Below, piece after piece: positions 26,158 to 34,726 of a DNA stretch of 64,000 bases. The notes under the pieces were generated by a model. That model saw only the letters and a list, made by a program, of their open reading frames with translations. It searched no databases and had not been told where the DNA came from. The position numbers and the translations under genes were made by a program. Source of the stretch: CAVORB01 sp963736235 (GTDB lineage: Bacteria; Pseudomonadota; Gammaproteobacteria; Chromatiales; Chromatiaceae); the NCBI GenBank assembly GCA_963736235.1, contig CAVTOR010000031.1:496001-560000 (forward strand). The letters are read 5' to 3'. Every line of letters starts with the position of its first letter. The stretch's first letter is position 1.

Positions 26158-27546
26158 ATGTTGACCAAGAAGATCGAGGCGTCCAGCCCAGACGAGGCAG
26201 ATGACCTGCTTTCGCCCGCATACGGGCGCCGCGGCTTGACCCGGCCGGTGCCCAAGTACCGTCTCCCCGATCACCAGATGGACCCGGACACCGCCTACAA
26301 CGTCATCCACGATGAGCTGATGCTCGATGGCAATTCCCGGCTGAACATGGCGACCTTCGTTACGACCTGGATGGAGCCCCAGGCCGAAAAGCTGATGGCC
26401 GAGTCCTTCGACAAGAACATGATCGACAAGGACGAGTATCCGCAGACTGCCGCGATCGAGGAGCGCTGTATCAACATCGTTTCCAACCTGTTCAACGCAC
26501 CAGATCAGGGTGTCGGGGCGTCGGCAATCGGCTCCAGTGAGGCGGTGATGCTGGCCGGCATGGCGCTGAAATGGCGCTGGCGCGATCGCCGTCGCGCACA
26601 AGGCAAACCGACCGACAAACCCAACCTGATCCTCGGCGCCAATGTGCAGGTGGTATGGGAGAAGTTCTGCCGCTACTGGGAGGTCGAGCCGAAATACATC
26701 CCGATGGAGAAGGGGCGCTACGTGATCACGCCGGAAGAGGTTCTGCAACGCACGGATGACAATACCATCGGCGTGGTCGCGATACTCGGGACCACGTTCA
26801 CCGGCGAATTCGAGCCCATCGAGGCGATCCACGACGCCCTGGTCAAACAGAACGCCGAAACCGGCCGGGAGATCCCGATGCACATCGATGCCGCCAGCGG
26901 TGGTTTTGTCGCGCCGTTCCTACACCCGGACCTGAAGTGGGACTTCCGGTTACCGCTGGTCAAGTCCATCAATGTCTCGGGCCACAAGTACGGCCTCGTG
27001 TATCCGGGCATCGGATGGGTGGTCTGGCGCAGCCATGAGGACCTGCCGGAGGACCTGGTCTTTCACGTCAACTATCTGGGCGGCGACATGCCGACCTTTA
27101 CGTTGAATTTCTCACGTCCCGGCAACCAGGTAGTTGCCCAGTACTACAACTTCCTGCGCCTGGGGTGGGCTGGCTATACGCAGATCATGGAGGTGCTGAG
27201 AGAGACCGCGACCGACCTGGCCAAAGGCATCGGCGCGGTCGGTCCGTTTGAGCTCATCAGCGACGGCAGCAGCATCCCCGTGTTTGCGTTCAAGCTCAAG
27301 GACGAGGTCACCAGCTACAGCGTGTTCGATATGTCCGACAAGCTGCGCGAGTATGGCTGGCAGGTACCAGCCTATACCATGCCGGAGCACGCCGAGGACG
27401 TTGCGGTGCTGCGCATCGTTGTCAGGGAGGGCTTCAGCGCGGACATGGCCAGCATGTTGCTCGATGACATCAAAAAGGCGGTCGAGCACTTCGAAGGTCT
27501 GACGGGGCATATCGCCAAGGCCCCGGCACCCCAGTTCGCCCATTGA
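26158..27546 (+). CDS. gadB: Glutamate decarboxylase
   Basis: A 462-residue PLP enzyme of the bacterial/plant GAD type, converting glutamate to GABA and CO2 while consuming a proton. Visible features are DHQMDPDTAYNVIHDELMLD, the GSSEAVMLAGMALKWRWR region, the HIDAASGGF motif binding PLP and the lysine in INVSGHKYGLVYPG. The start at 26158 has AAGGAG six bases upstream. No GadC-type glutamate/GABA antiporter is nearby; instead a YrhK-like membrane protein gene precedes it. It could serve acid resistance or a GABA shunt. Confidence 0.93.
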   Translation: MLTKKIEASSPDEADDLLSPAYGRRGLTRPVPKYRLPDHQMDPDTAYNVIHDELMLDGNSRLNMATFVTTWMEPQAEKLMAESFDKNMIDKDEYPQTAAIEERCINIVSNLFNAPDQGVGASAIGSSEAVMLAGMALKWRWRDRRRAQGKPTDKPNLILGANVQVVWEKFCRYWEVEPKYIPMEKGRYVITPEEVLQRTDDNTIGVVAILGTTFTGEFEPIEAIHDALVKQNAETGREIPMHIDAASGGFVAPFLHPDLKWDFRLPLVKSINVSGHKYGLVYPGIGWVVWRSHEDLPEDLVFHVNYLGGDMPTFTLNFSRPGNQVVAQYYNFLRLGWAGYTQIMEVLRETATDLAKGIGAVGPFELISDGSSIPVFAFKLKDEVTSYSVFDMSDKLREYGWQVPAYTMPEHAEDVAVLRIVVREGFSADMASMLLDDIKKAVEHFEGLTGHIAKAPAPQFAH

Positions 27547-27651
27547 TCAGGCGATCTCTCGACGAAATCCCGCAGAGGCTGGGGCGGTATGCGTGCCGCC
27601 CCCGCTTGGCCCAAGCCTCCCGGCACGCAGCGGAGGCGATGCAATCTCCCT

Positions 27652-28428
27652 TCACGGACTGTCCGCATTCGCATTCCGATTCCGCCCTGCCGGCAATGAC
27701 TGCGTTCGCCGCCCGCGAAACAGGTAGACGATCATCGCGACCACCCCGATCACGACCATGCCGATGACCCAGGGGTTGAGCTTGCGTAGGAATGCATCCA
27801 CCGCATGCAGGTGCTCGGAAAGATAGAAGGTTCCCAATCCCCAGAGGCTAACCCAAAGCACCGCCCCCATGATGTTGAAAGCGGTGAATACCCACCAGCG
27901 CATCTCGAGGGTTCCGGCAACGATGCCATTGAGCTGGCGTGGCCCATCCAGGAAGCGCGCCAAAAGGATGAACCCGCCGCCATAGCGCTCGAACAGCGCG
28001 GCGATCTTGGCTTCCCGCGCCTCATTGACGCCGAGCTTGCGCAACAGCGGCCGGCCCCCGAGCTTTCCGATCAAGTAGCCCAGGCTGTTGCCCATCACCG
28101 CGGCAACCACGGCCAGCACTACCACGAGGCCGATGTGCAGATGGCCGCGAGCGGACTCTACCGCGGCGGCCATGAGGAGGGTCTGACCGGGCGCCGGCAG
28201 TCCGAAGCCCTCGACCGAAATTGCGCCGGCCACACCGACGTAGCCGTAGCGCTCGACCAGGGGTTGCGCTGCCACCACTGCGTTTTCGAGGTCTCGGAGC
28301 ACATGGTCGGCCGCCGCAGTGAGCTCGTGCGAAGTTTGCGCCTGCACGGACGCCGCGACCAGCAAGCCCAGCAGGGCAATCCTCAGGTTTTCCCACAGCG
28401 AGCGGGTCAATCGGTGGATGCGCCCCAT
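27652..28428 (-). CDS. DedA family membrane protein
   Basis: A DedA/SNARE-associated type membrane protein, linked in other bacteria to undecaprenyl-phosphate or lipid flipping and membrane potential. Typical signs are EGFGLPAPGQTLLMAAAV, the GNSLGYLIGKLGG motif, the FERYGGGFILLARFLDGPRQ segment with its key Arg residues, and WVFTAFNIMGAVLWVSLWG. The ATG at 28428 gives 258 residues. A TTG at 28470 overlapping the previous stop would add 14 residues and would imply coupling to the lipoprotein upstream. Confidence 0.85.
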   Translation of the reverse strand: MGRIHRLTRSLWENLRIALLGLLVAASVQAQTSHELTAAADHVLRDLENAVVAAQPLVERYGYVGVAGAISVEGFGLPAPGQTLLMAAAVESARGHLHIGLVVVLAVVAAVMGNSLGYLIGKLGGRPLLRKLGVNEAREAKIAALFERYGGGFILLARFLDGPRQLNGIVAGTLEMRWWVFTAFNIMGAVLWVSLWGLGTFYLSEHLHAVDAFLRKLNPWVIGMVVIGVVAMIVYLFRGRRTQSLPAGRNRNANADSP

Positions 28429-28466
28429 GCCTTGCGCCTGTTGTCGCGACGAAGCTCCGGTGGGAA

Positions 28467-28802
28467 TCAAGTCCCGCCCAACTGCGCGAAGATGCAGTCG
28501 AGGGCGGGTTGATTGGTCCCAGTCGGATAGAAGCTATTGATGTCGTTGGCGAACGTGGCTTTGTCGATCTCGCCAGCCCAGAGTTTGCTGGACTCGTCGG
28601 CGAAATAGACGTCGGAGCTATTGATGTCCAGAAGATAGTCGATGGGCTGATTGCCGATGCTGTGCTTGCCGCAGTTGGCCGAGAGCTGATTGAGGAACGC
28701 GTTCGATTGCGGGCTCTCGGGAGCGAAGCCACCGGCACCGCAGCCCGAAAGCGCAAGAGCGATGACTACGAGAACTAGAGCTTGGGGATCGATGTGCCTC
28801 AT
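28467..28802 (-). CDS. Small hypothetical lipoprotein
   Basis: A 111-residue protein with a lipoprotein signal (LVLVVIALALSGC) and a polar mature part with two further Cys residues (SANCGKHS, LDCIFAQLGG). I do not recognise a domain. It lies directly upstream of dedA, possibly coupled, and is probably anchored to the inner or outer membrane. Confidence 0.65.
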   Translation of the reverse strand: MRHIDPQALVLVVIALALSGCGAGGFAPESPQSNAFLNQLSANCGKHSIGNQPIDYLLDINSSDVYFADESSKLWAGEIDKATFANDINSFYPTGTNQPALDCIFAQLGGT

Positions 28803-28939
28803 GGCGGGTCCTCGTGTTCATGGTGTGTGCCGAATTTGGAATTATCTCACGGATGGCTCGCCCCACCGCTATCATGATCTCCAGAAAGATCATGATCGAC
28901 TCGGCAGGGGCACGCGTCGCGACCGCGCCGATCCGGCGC

Positions 28940-29164
28940 TCAGGGAATGTAGCCGGGGGCGTTCGGGCCCAGGTTCGGCTCGTCGGTAATAGCCGCCTCA
29001 TAGAGATCCGCTTCCATGTCCGGCGTACCCCCGTCGTTGCTGCTGCCGTCGCCCAAGTCTTGTACCTCGGCCGCTTGTCCGCCGACCGGGCGTCCGGTAT
29101 CGACCTCGATTCCCTCCACGACCATCTGATCGCCGCAGCCGGCTAGCCAGAATGTCAGCAGCAC
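28940..29164 (-). CDS. Very short acidic lipoprotein
   Basis: A 74-residue frame with a GTG start, lipobox LAGC and an acidic, Asp/Gly-rich mature part (DLGDGSSNDGGTPDMEADLY). No known domain. An in-frame stop lies just upstream, so the short leader (VLLTFWLAGC) is the longest possible from a standard start. The composition fits a small surface lipoprotein, but support is limited. Confidence 0.45.
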   Translation of the reverse strand: MLLTFWLAGCGDQMVVEGIEVDTGRPVGGQAAEVQDLGDGSSNDGGTPDMEADLYEAAITDEPNLGPNAPGYIP

Positions 29165-29451
29165 GGCGATGCCAACGCCCAGTTACCTGGCCGTCGAGTC
29201 TTTCTCGGGCAAGAAACCAATCCCTGCGTTGCAGAGTTGCGGTGCCGGATCACGTTTTGCTCCGCCGTTCGCACCTATCCTGGGACCAGACGATGCTACA
29301 TCGGACTCAGGCTCCGCGAAAACACTGAGATCGCGGTCTGCGGCTACTGATTCAGCGGCAGCCTGGCCCACGGGATCGCCACCTACTGCCCGACAGCCGA
29401 GGCGTTGAGCGTGAGCCGACACCGCGCGGGTCGTTACCGAGGAGACCGGCC
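29165..29451. other. Intergenic, no gene recognised
   Basis: 287 bases upstream of the small-ORF repeat. Frames on both strands lack recognisable content. It probably holds the promoter of the short lipoprotein at its left end. Confidence 0.4.
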
Positions 29452-29583
29452 ATGTGGTTCGACCTGATCATCATTCTCCCCAACCGCGAGATAGAGACCT
29501 ATGCTCGCGTTGCCTCAGCGGCGTTGATCGAGCAATGGGTACGGGCGATGTTCCCCACCGCTGTCGACTGGCGCGTAGTCTGA
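29452..29583 (+). CDS. 43-residue hypothetical protein, repeated in the window
   Basis: Reads MWFDLIIILPNREIETYA, VASAALIEQWVRAMF and PTAVDWRVV, preceded by GAGGAGA seven bases before the ATG. A damaged copy lies at 24116-24232 with the same ribosome binding site. Presence in two places with conserved start and amino-acid sequence suggests a translated unit or a repeat carrying one. It has no family I recognise. Confidence 0.5.
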   Translation: MWFDLIIILPNREIETYARVASAALIEQWVRAMFPTAVDWRVV

Positions 29584-29877
29584 ACCCGAGCTGCCGCCGA
29601 GCCGATCCCAACAGACCCGCCGCCGGATTGCCCTCGATTCCGCCCCAGCCCGGCCCCGCCGCGAAACCAGGCTGACGCGCGACCCTTCTCCCGCGTTCGC
29701 GCAAAGCCACGCCACATTCGCAAAACCCCACGAACATAACCCCATCGCCCTTTCCGCCTGAGACGTGAGCTAACGGACAACGGCCTGGAACGGCGCCCCT
29801 GCGCCGAACATGCGGTTTTGTTAGATTGCGCATTGATCGTGACGCCCTTAGCATCCTGACCTTTTTCGGCAAGCATC
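29584..29877. other. Intergenic before hemC, no gene recognised
   Basis: 294 bases between the small ORF and hemC. An AT-richer stretch near 29815-29835 (TTTTGTTAGATTG) may be part of the hemC promoter. I see no other structure. Confidence 0.4.
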
Positions 29878-30804
29878 ATGACCGAGACCATCCGCATCGC
29901 CACCCGCAAGTCCCCCCTCGCCATGTGGCAGGCAGAGCATGTGGCCGACACCCTGCGCCGCACCCACCCCGGACTGGTGGTCGAGATCCTGGGCATGAGC
30001 ACGCGCGGCGACAAGATCCTTGACGCACCCCTGGCCAAAATCGGCGGCAAAGGCCTGTTCGTCAAGGAGCTGGAGCAAGGCATGCTCGAGGGGCGCGCAG
30101 ACATCGCGGTGCACTCCATGAAGGACGTGCCGGTGGACTTCCCCGACGGGTTGCACCTGCCCGTAATCATGGAACGAGAGGACCCGCGGGACGCCTTCGT
30201 TTCCAGCCGGTACCCGGGCATCGACGACCTGCCCGACGGCGCCTGTGTCGGCACCTCGAGCCTGCGCCGTCAGTGCCAGCTCGCGGAACGCCGGCCGGAC
30301 CTCGTGATCCGCCCGCTGCGCGGCAACGTCAACACTCGGCTCGGCAAGCTCGACGCGGGCGAGTACGACGCGGTGATCCTGGCGGCGGCCGGGCTCATGC
30401 GCCTGGGGTTCGAGCAGCGCATACGGACACGGCTGGAGCCGGAGGAAAGTCTCCCCGCCATCGGTCAGGGGGCCATCGGCATCGAGTGCCGTTCGGACGA
30501 CGCCCGGGTGAACGACCTGATCGCCCCGTTGCATCATGCCGACACCGCCGACCGGGTGCGCGCGGAACGGGCCATGAACCACCGCCTCATGGGCGGGTGC
30601 CAGGTGCCGATCGCCGGTCACGCCCTGCTCGACGGCGACGAGCTGTTTCTCCGAGGACTCGTCGGCACGCCCGACGGGACGAGGATCCTGCGGGGTGAGC
30701 GCCGGGGACCACGCGCCGAGGCGGAGGCCCTGGGCACCGCCCTGGCCGAAGAGCTCCTCGGCAGGGGCGCCGACACCATCCTGGGCGCACTCAAAGCGTC
30801 CTGA
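29878..30804 (+). CDS. hemC: Hydroxymethylbilane synthase (porphobilinogen deaminase)
   Basis: A 308-residue enzyme joining four porphobilinogens into hydroxymethylbilane for haem and related tetrapyrroles. Typical features are IRIATRKSPLAMWQA, the GGKGLFVKELE loop, HSMKDVP with the catalytic Asp, SSLRRQCQ with substrate-binding Arg residues, and the Cys in MGGCQVPIAGHA that carries the dipyrromethane cofactor. hemD follows after eight bases. Confidence 0.96.
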   Translation: MTETIRIATRKSPLAMWQAEHVADTLRRTHPGLVVEILGMSTRGDKILDAPLAKIGGKGLFVKELEQGMLEGRADIAVHSMKDVPVDFPDGLHLPVIMEREDPRDAFVSSRYPGIDDLPDGACVGTSSLRRQCQLAERRPDLVIRPLRGNVNTRLGKLDAGEYDAVILAAAGLMRLGFEQRIRTRLEPEESLPAIGQGAIGIECRSDDARVNDLIAPLHHADTADRVRAERAMNHRLMGGCQVPIAGHALLDGDELFLRGLVGTPDGTRILRGERRGPRAEAEALGTALAEELLGRGADTILGALKAS

Positions 30805-30812
30805 GATTCTCC

Positions 30813-31577
30813 ATGAGCGCGCCCTGCGACCTCGGCGGAAAGGGGGTGCTGGTGACAAGACCCGCCGCCCAGGCGGCGGGCTTGTGCCGCTTGATCGAGC
30901 AGGCCCAGGGGCACGCCATTCCATTCCCGACCATCGAGATTCTGCCGCCCACGCATCCCGAACCGGCCCGGGGCCTGCTCGCCGAGCCCTGGGACCTGTT
31001 GATCTTCGTCAGCCGCAACGCGGTCGAGCAGGCCCTGCCGCTGCTCCCCGCAAGACGACTGCCCGCAGGATCGGTCCTGGCAGCGGTCGGCGCCGCGACA
31101 GCCAAGGCACTCGCCGAGGCGGGCAGACCGCCGGACCTGATGCCGAGCGAGGGCTACGACAGCGAGTCCCTGCTCGCCCTGCCCCCGCTTGCGGACATGC
31201 GCGGCCGGCGTGTGCTGATCGTGCGTGGCGATGGCGGTCGCCCCCTGCTGGGCGACACGCTTGCCGCCCGCGGAGCAAAGGTCGCCTACGCGGAGGTCTA
31301 CCGCCGAGCCCTGCCCCGGGCTGACGCGACCTCCCTGCTTATCCGCTGGGATGCCGACGTGCAGCTGGTCACCGCCACCAGCGGCGAGGTACTCGACAAC
31401 CTCTGCACGCTCCTCGGCGAGGAAGGCCGGGAGCGGCTGCTCGCCACACCCCTGGCGGTGGTGAGCGAGCGCACAGCCGCTGCGGCCAGGGCGCTCGGGT
31501 TCCCGCGCGTGGAGATTGCTGAGCGCGCCACCGACGAGGACCTGCTTGCCGCCCTGTGCCGCGCCGCCTGGCGCTGA
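30813..31577 (+). CDS. hemD: Uroporphyrinogen-III synthase
   Basis: A 254-residue two-domain protein that cyclises hydroxymethylbilane with D-ring inversion. Sequence conservation is low in this family, but VLVTRPAAQAAGLCRLIE, FVSRNAVEQAL, VGAATAKALAEAG, PSEGYDSESLL and VLIVRGDGGRPLLGDTLAARG are characteristic. It follows hemC directly. In many gammaproteobacteria hemX and hemY come next; here only a tiny membrane ORF follows. Confidence 0.92.
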   Translation: MSAPCDLGGKGVLVTRPAAQAAGLCRLIEQAQGHAIPFPTIEILPPTHPEPARGLLAEPWDLLIFVSRNAVEQALPLLPARRLPAGSVLAAVGAATAKALAEAGRPPDLMPSEGYDSESLLALPPLADMRGRRVLIVRGDGGRPLLGDTLAARGAKVAYAEVYRRALPRADATSLLIRWDADVQLVTATSGEVLDNLCTLLGEEGRERLLATPLAVVSERTAAAARALGFPRVEIAERATDEDLLAALCRAAWR

Positions 31578-31583
31578 AGGGCC

Positions 31584-31703
31584 GTGCGCCCTCGTCCGCA
31601 CTGGCTTCCCGTTCTGCTCTCCACGCTGGCGCTGGCGACCGTGGTCGGACGCGTCGCCGCCGACCTAGCCGCGTTCGACACCGAGCTCGCGGCGGACCTC
31701 TGA
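31584..31703 (+). CDS. 39-residue membrane mini-ORF after hemD
   Basis: A GTG-started frame six bases after the hemD stop. It has a basic N-terminus (RPRPHWLP), one hydrophobic helix (VLLSTLALATVVG) and an acidic end (FDTELAADL). The position matches where hemX usually begins, so it could be a relict or a small membrane protein. Support is composition and position only. Confidence 0.4.
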   Translation: MRPRPHWLPVLLSTLALATVVGRVAADLAAFDTELAADL

Positions 31704-31778
31704 CCTTGCGCGAAAATTGCGCCCGGCTACCCTCAATAGTGGGGGCTTTGCAGTTGCCCGAAGCCACGCGCCAGGACC

Positions 31779-32240
31779 ATGACCAAGCAGCCGACTATCA
31801 CCAGCGAGATCGATTCGGCCGCCGTCCCCGGCTGGTCGCACTTCATTCACGGCGCCGACATCGGCGTCGAGGGCCGTGGGCCCAGCCTGGTGGCGTCTTT
31901 CGAGCAGGCAGCGATCGCACTCACCGCTGTCATCACCGACCCGAACCTGGTCCGGCCGTTTGAGGCTCTGGAGGTCAACTGCAACGCCCCCGACCCGGAG
32001 CTGCTGCTCGCCGACTGGCTGAACGCCCTGGTCTACGAGATGGCTACGCGGGGCATGCTGTTCGCGCGTTTTCGCGTCCGCCTCCATGGAGAGCAGCTGA
32101 CCGCTACCGTGTGGGGAGAGCCGGTGGATGTCGCGCGCCATCACCCGGCGGTGGAGGTCAAGGGCGCGACCTATACCGCCCTCTCCGTGGCCCGCGGAGG
32201 AGGCGGCACCTGGACCGCCCGCTGCGTGGTGGACGTCTGA
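31779..32240 (+). CDS. Archease
   Basis: A 153-residue protein with the archease hallmarks: SHFIHGADIGVEGRGPSL, ADWLNALVYEMATRGMLFA, and the conserved end ATYTALSVARG with CVVDV (terminal Asp binding the metal). Archease helps the RNA ligase RtcB become guanylylated and turn over. An rtcB gene lies 3.4 kb downstream on the opposite strand (35640-37070), supporting the assignment. PolX follows directly. Confidence 0.93.
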   Translation: MTKQPTITSEIDSAAVPGWSHFIHGADIGVEGRGPSLVASFEQAAIALTAVITDPNLVRPFEALEVNCNAPDPELLLADWLNALVYEMATRGMLFARFRVRLHGEQLTATVWGEPVDVARHHPAVEVKGATYTALSVARGGGGTWTARCVVDV

Positions 32241-32269
32241 CGCGGGGGTTTGACGACAGGGTAGAACCC

Positions 32270-33994
32270 ATGCCCGTCCACAACGAGGACATCGCCAGGG
32301 TCTTCGACGAGCTCGCCGACTTGCTGGACATCCGCGGCGAGAATCCCTTCCGCATCCGCGCCTACCGCAACGCCGCCCGCGAGGTGCGCGGCCTGACGAA
32401 GGAGCTCGCCGACCTGGTGCGCGAGGAGGCGGACCTCACCGAGCTGCCGGGGATCGGGGACGCGCTGGCGGACAAGATCCGCGAGATCGTGCAAACGGGC
32501 AGCTGCCGGGCGCTGACGACTCTGGAGAAGCAGCTTCCGCCGGACCTCACTGAGCTCCTGCATCTGCCGGGGCTGGGTCCGAAGCGGGTGCACGCCCTGC
32601 ACTACGACCTCGACATCCACACCCCTGAACAGCTGTACCGCGCCGCCAAGGCCGAGCGCCTGCGCCAACTGCCTGGCTTCGGCCCCAAGACCGAGACCGC
32701 AATCGCCGCGGCACTGGAAGCGCACCTCGGCAGCGAGCGCCGCTGGAAGCTGGCCGCCGCCGCCCGCTATGCGGAGCCACTGGTCGCCTGGCTCGAGGAG
32801 ACGAAGGGGGTAGACCGGGTGGTGGTGGCCGGCAGCTACCGCCGCGGCAGGGAGACGGTCGGCGACCTGGATATCCTGGTCACGGCCCGAGACTCGAAAG
32901 CGGTGACGCAGCGCTTCAGCGCCTATGACGAGGTCGCTCGGGTGCAGACCCAGGGGCCGACGCGTTCCACCGTGACGCTGAAAAGCGGCCTGCAGGTGGA
33001 CCTCCGGGTGGTGGAAGCGCAGAGCTTCGGCGCAGCCCTGCACTACTTCACCGGCAGCAAGGCCCACAATGTCGCGGTGCGCGGAATCGCCCGTGGACGC
33101 GGGCTTAAGGTCAACGAGTACGGCGTCTTCAGCGGCGAACGCCGCATCGCCGGCAAAACGGAGGAGTCCGTCTTCGCCGCGGTCGGCTTGCCCTTCATCC
33201 CGCCCGAGCTGCGGGAGAGCCGGGGCGAGATCGAGGCCGCGCGCAATGGCCTGCTGCCCAAGCTGGTGGAGCTCACCGACCTGCGCGGCGACTTGCACTG
33301 CCATACGGTCGCCACCGACGGGCACGCGACGCTGGATGAGATGGTGGCGGCAGCGCGGGCGCGGGGCCTGCGGTATCTCGCCATCACCGAGCACTCCAAG
33401 CGCCTGACCATGGTCCATGGCCTGGACAGCCGGCGGCTGCTGCAGCAGGTGGAGGAGATCGACCGGCTCAACGAGCGGCTGCGAGGCTTCCGGGTGCTCA
33501 AGGGCATCGAGGTGGACATCCTGGAGGACGGCGGGCTCGACCTCCCGGACGCGGTCCTGGGCCAGCTCGATCTGGTGATCGGCGCGGTGCACAGCAAGCA
33601 CCACCTTACCCGCGCCAAGCAGACCCGGCGGGCGCTAAAGGCCATGGACCACCCCCACTTCACAATCCTCGCCCACCCCACCGGGCGCCTGATCGAGGAA
33701 CGGGATCCCTTCGACCTCGACATGGCGCGGGTCATCCGCCACGCCCGTGATCGAGGCTGCTACCTGGAGCTCAATGCCCACCCGGAACGCCTCGATCTCA
33801 CGGACATCCACTGCCAGATCGCCCGCGAGGAGGGCGTCTTGGTCAGCATCAACTCCGACGCGCACAACACGCTTGATTTCGCCAATCTCAGGTGCGGCAT
33901 CGGTCAGGCCAGGCGGGGTTGGCTGGAGGCCGGGGACGTTCTCAACACCCGCGACCTGAAGGCGCTGCTACCGCTGTTGCAGACCACCATGTGA
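32270..33994 (+). CDS. polX: DNA polymerase/3'-5' exonuclease PolX
   Basis: A 574-residue protein. It begins with the helix-hairpin-helix region (ENPFRIRAYRNAAREVRGL, LPGIGDALADKI), then a beta-like polymerase core with GSYRRGRETVGDLDILV (metal Asp pair), and a PHP domain from about residue 340 (GDLHCHTVATDGHATLDEM, ITEHSKRL, VGAVHS-type loop, NSDAHN). It fills short gaps and trims 3' ends in base excision repair. ATG 32270 was chosen because the family N-terminus (NEDIARVFDELADLLDI) begins there; upstream sequence in the frame overlaps archease. Confidence 0.94.
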   Translation: MPVHNEDIARVFDELADLLDIRGENPFRIRAYRNAAREVRGLTKELADLVREEADLTELPGIGDALADKIREIVQTGSCRALTTLEKQLPPDLTELLHLPGLGPKRVHALHYDLDIHTPEQLYRAAKAERLRQLPGFGPKTETAIAAALEAHLGSERRWKLAAAARYAEPLVAWLEETKGVDRVVVAGSYRRGRETVGDLDILVTARDSKAVTQRFSAYDEVARVQTQGPTRSTVTLKSGLQVDLRVVEAQSFGAALHYFTGSKAHNVAVRGIARGRGLKVNEYGVFSGERRIAGKTEESVFAAVGLPFIPPELRESRGEIEAARNGLLPKLVELTDLRGDLHCHTVATDGHATLDEMVAAARARGLRYLAITEHSKRLTMVHGLDSRRLLQQVEEIDRLNERLRGFRVLKGIEVDILEDGGLDLPDAVLGQLDLVIGAVHSKHHLTRAKQTRRALKAMDHPHFTILAHPTGRLIEERDPFDLDMARVIRHARDRGCYLELNAHPERLDLTDIHCQIAREEGVLVSINSDAHNTLDFANLRCGIGQARRGWLEAGDVLNTRDLKALLPLLQTTM

Positions 33995-34151
33995 TCCCGC
34001 TCCACCACCCCTGCCGCGGGTTACCGACCTCTCCAAGCCGCCAGTCCGGTGGCAGAAAATGCGACCCACGCCCCCGAACCCGGCTCGTGAGCCCATGTAA
34101 AATGGCGCGCGAGGCCCAGCCACGAGCCGTCACCTACAACCAGGAGCCAAC

Positions 34152-34721
34152 ATGGACCTGAGCACCATAGTCATCATCGCCGTCATCCTGGTGATCGCCT
34201 TGTACGCGGTCCAGATCTACAACAACCTGGTGCGCCTTAAGCACAACGTGGCGAAGGCCTGGTCCAACATCGACGTCTCCCTCAAGCAGCGCCACGAGGA
34301 GCTGCCCAAGCTGGTCGACGTGTGCAAGCAGTACATGCGCTACGAGCAGGAGACCCTGGAGCGCATCACTCGGGCGCGCGGCGCGGTCTTCGACGCGCGC
34401 GGCCGCGGCGACGTCAAGGCACTCGGCCCGGCGGAGACGGAGCTGCGCGCGGGTCTCGGTCAGCTCTTCGCCCTCGCCGAGAGCTACCCCGACCTCAAGG
34501 CCAACGAGAGCTTCAAGCACCTGGCCCAGCGCGTCTCGGGGCTGGAGGACACCATCGCCGACCGGCGCGAGCTCTACAACGACAGCGTCAACCTGAACAA
34601 CGTGCGCATCGAGCAGTTCCCGGACCTGATCGTCGCCCGCCCCATGGGCTTCGGACCTTTCGACCTGCTGGAGTTCTCCAGCGCCCGCGGCGACGTCGAC
34701 CTCGCCAAGCTGTTCGCGTAG
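34152..34721 (+). CDS. lemA: LemA family protein (intact copy)
   Basis: A 189-residue protein with an N-terminal membrane helix (IVIIAVILVIALYAVQIYNN), NVAKAWSNIDVSLKQRHEEL, a coiled middle and the conserved ALAESYPDLKANESFKHL and YNDSVNLNNVRIEQFPDLIV. Full length and in frame, unlike the copy at 673-1225. The next gene, encoding a GIDE-type protein, starts six bases after it, so they form a two-gene unit. Confidence 0.93.
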   Translation: MDLSTIVIIAVILVIALYAVQIYNNLVRLKHNVAKAWSNIDVSLKQRHEELPKLVDVCKQYMRYEQETLERITRARGAVFDARGRGDVKALGPAETELRAGLGQLFALAESYPDLKANESFKHLAQRVSGLEDTIADRRELYNDSVNLNNVRIEQFPDLIVARPMGFGPFDLLEFSSARGDVDLAKLFA

Positions 34722-34726
34722 CGAAG

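Noticed and set aside
32171..33604. 477-codon open frame antisense to polX
   Set aside because: Composition typical of an antisense shadow; polX has all expected motifs.
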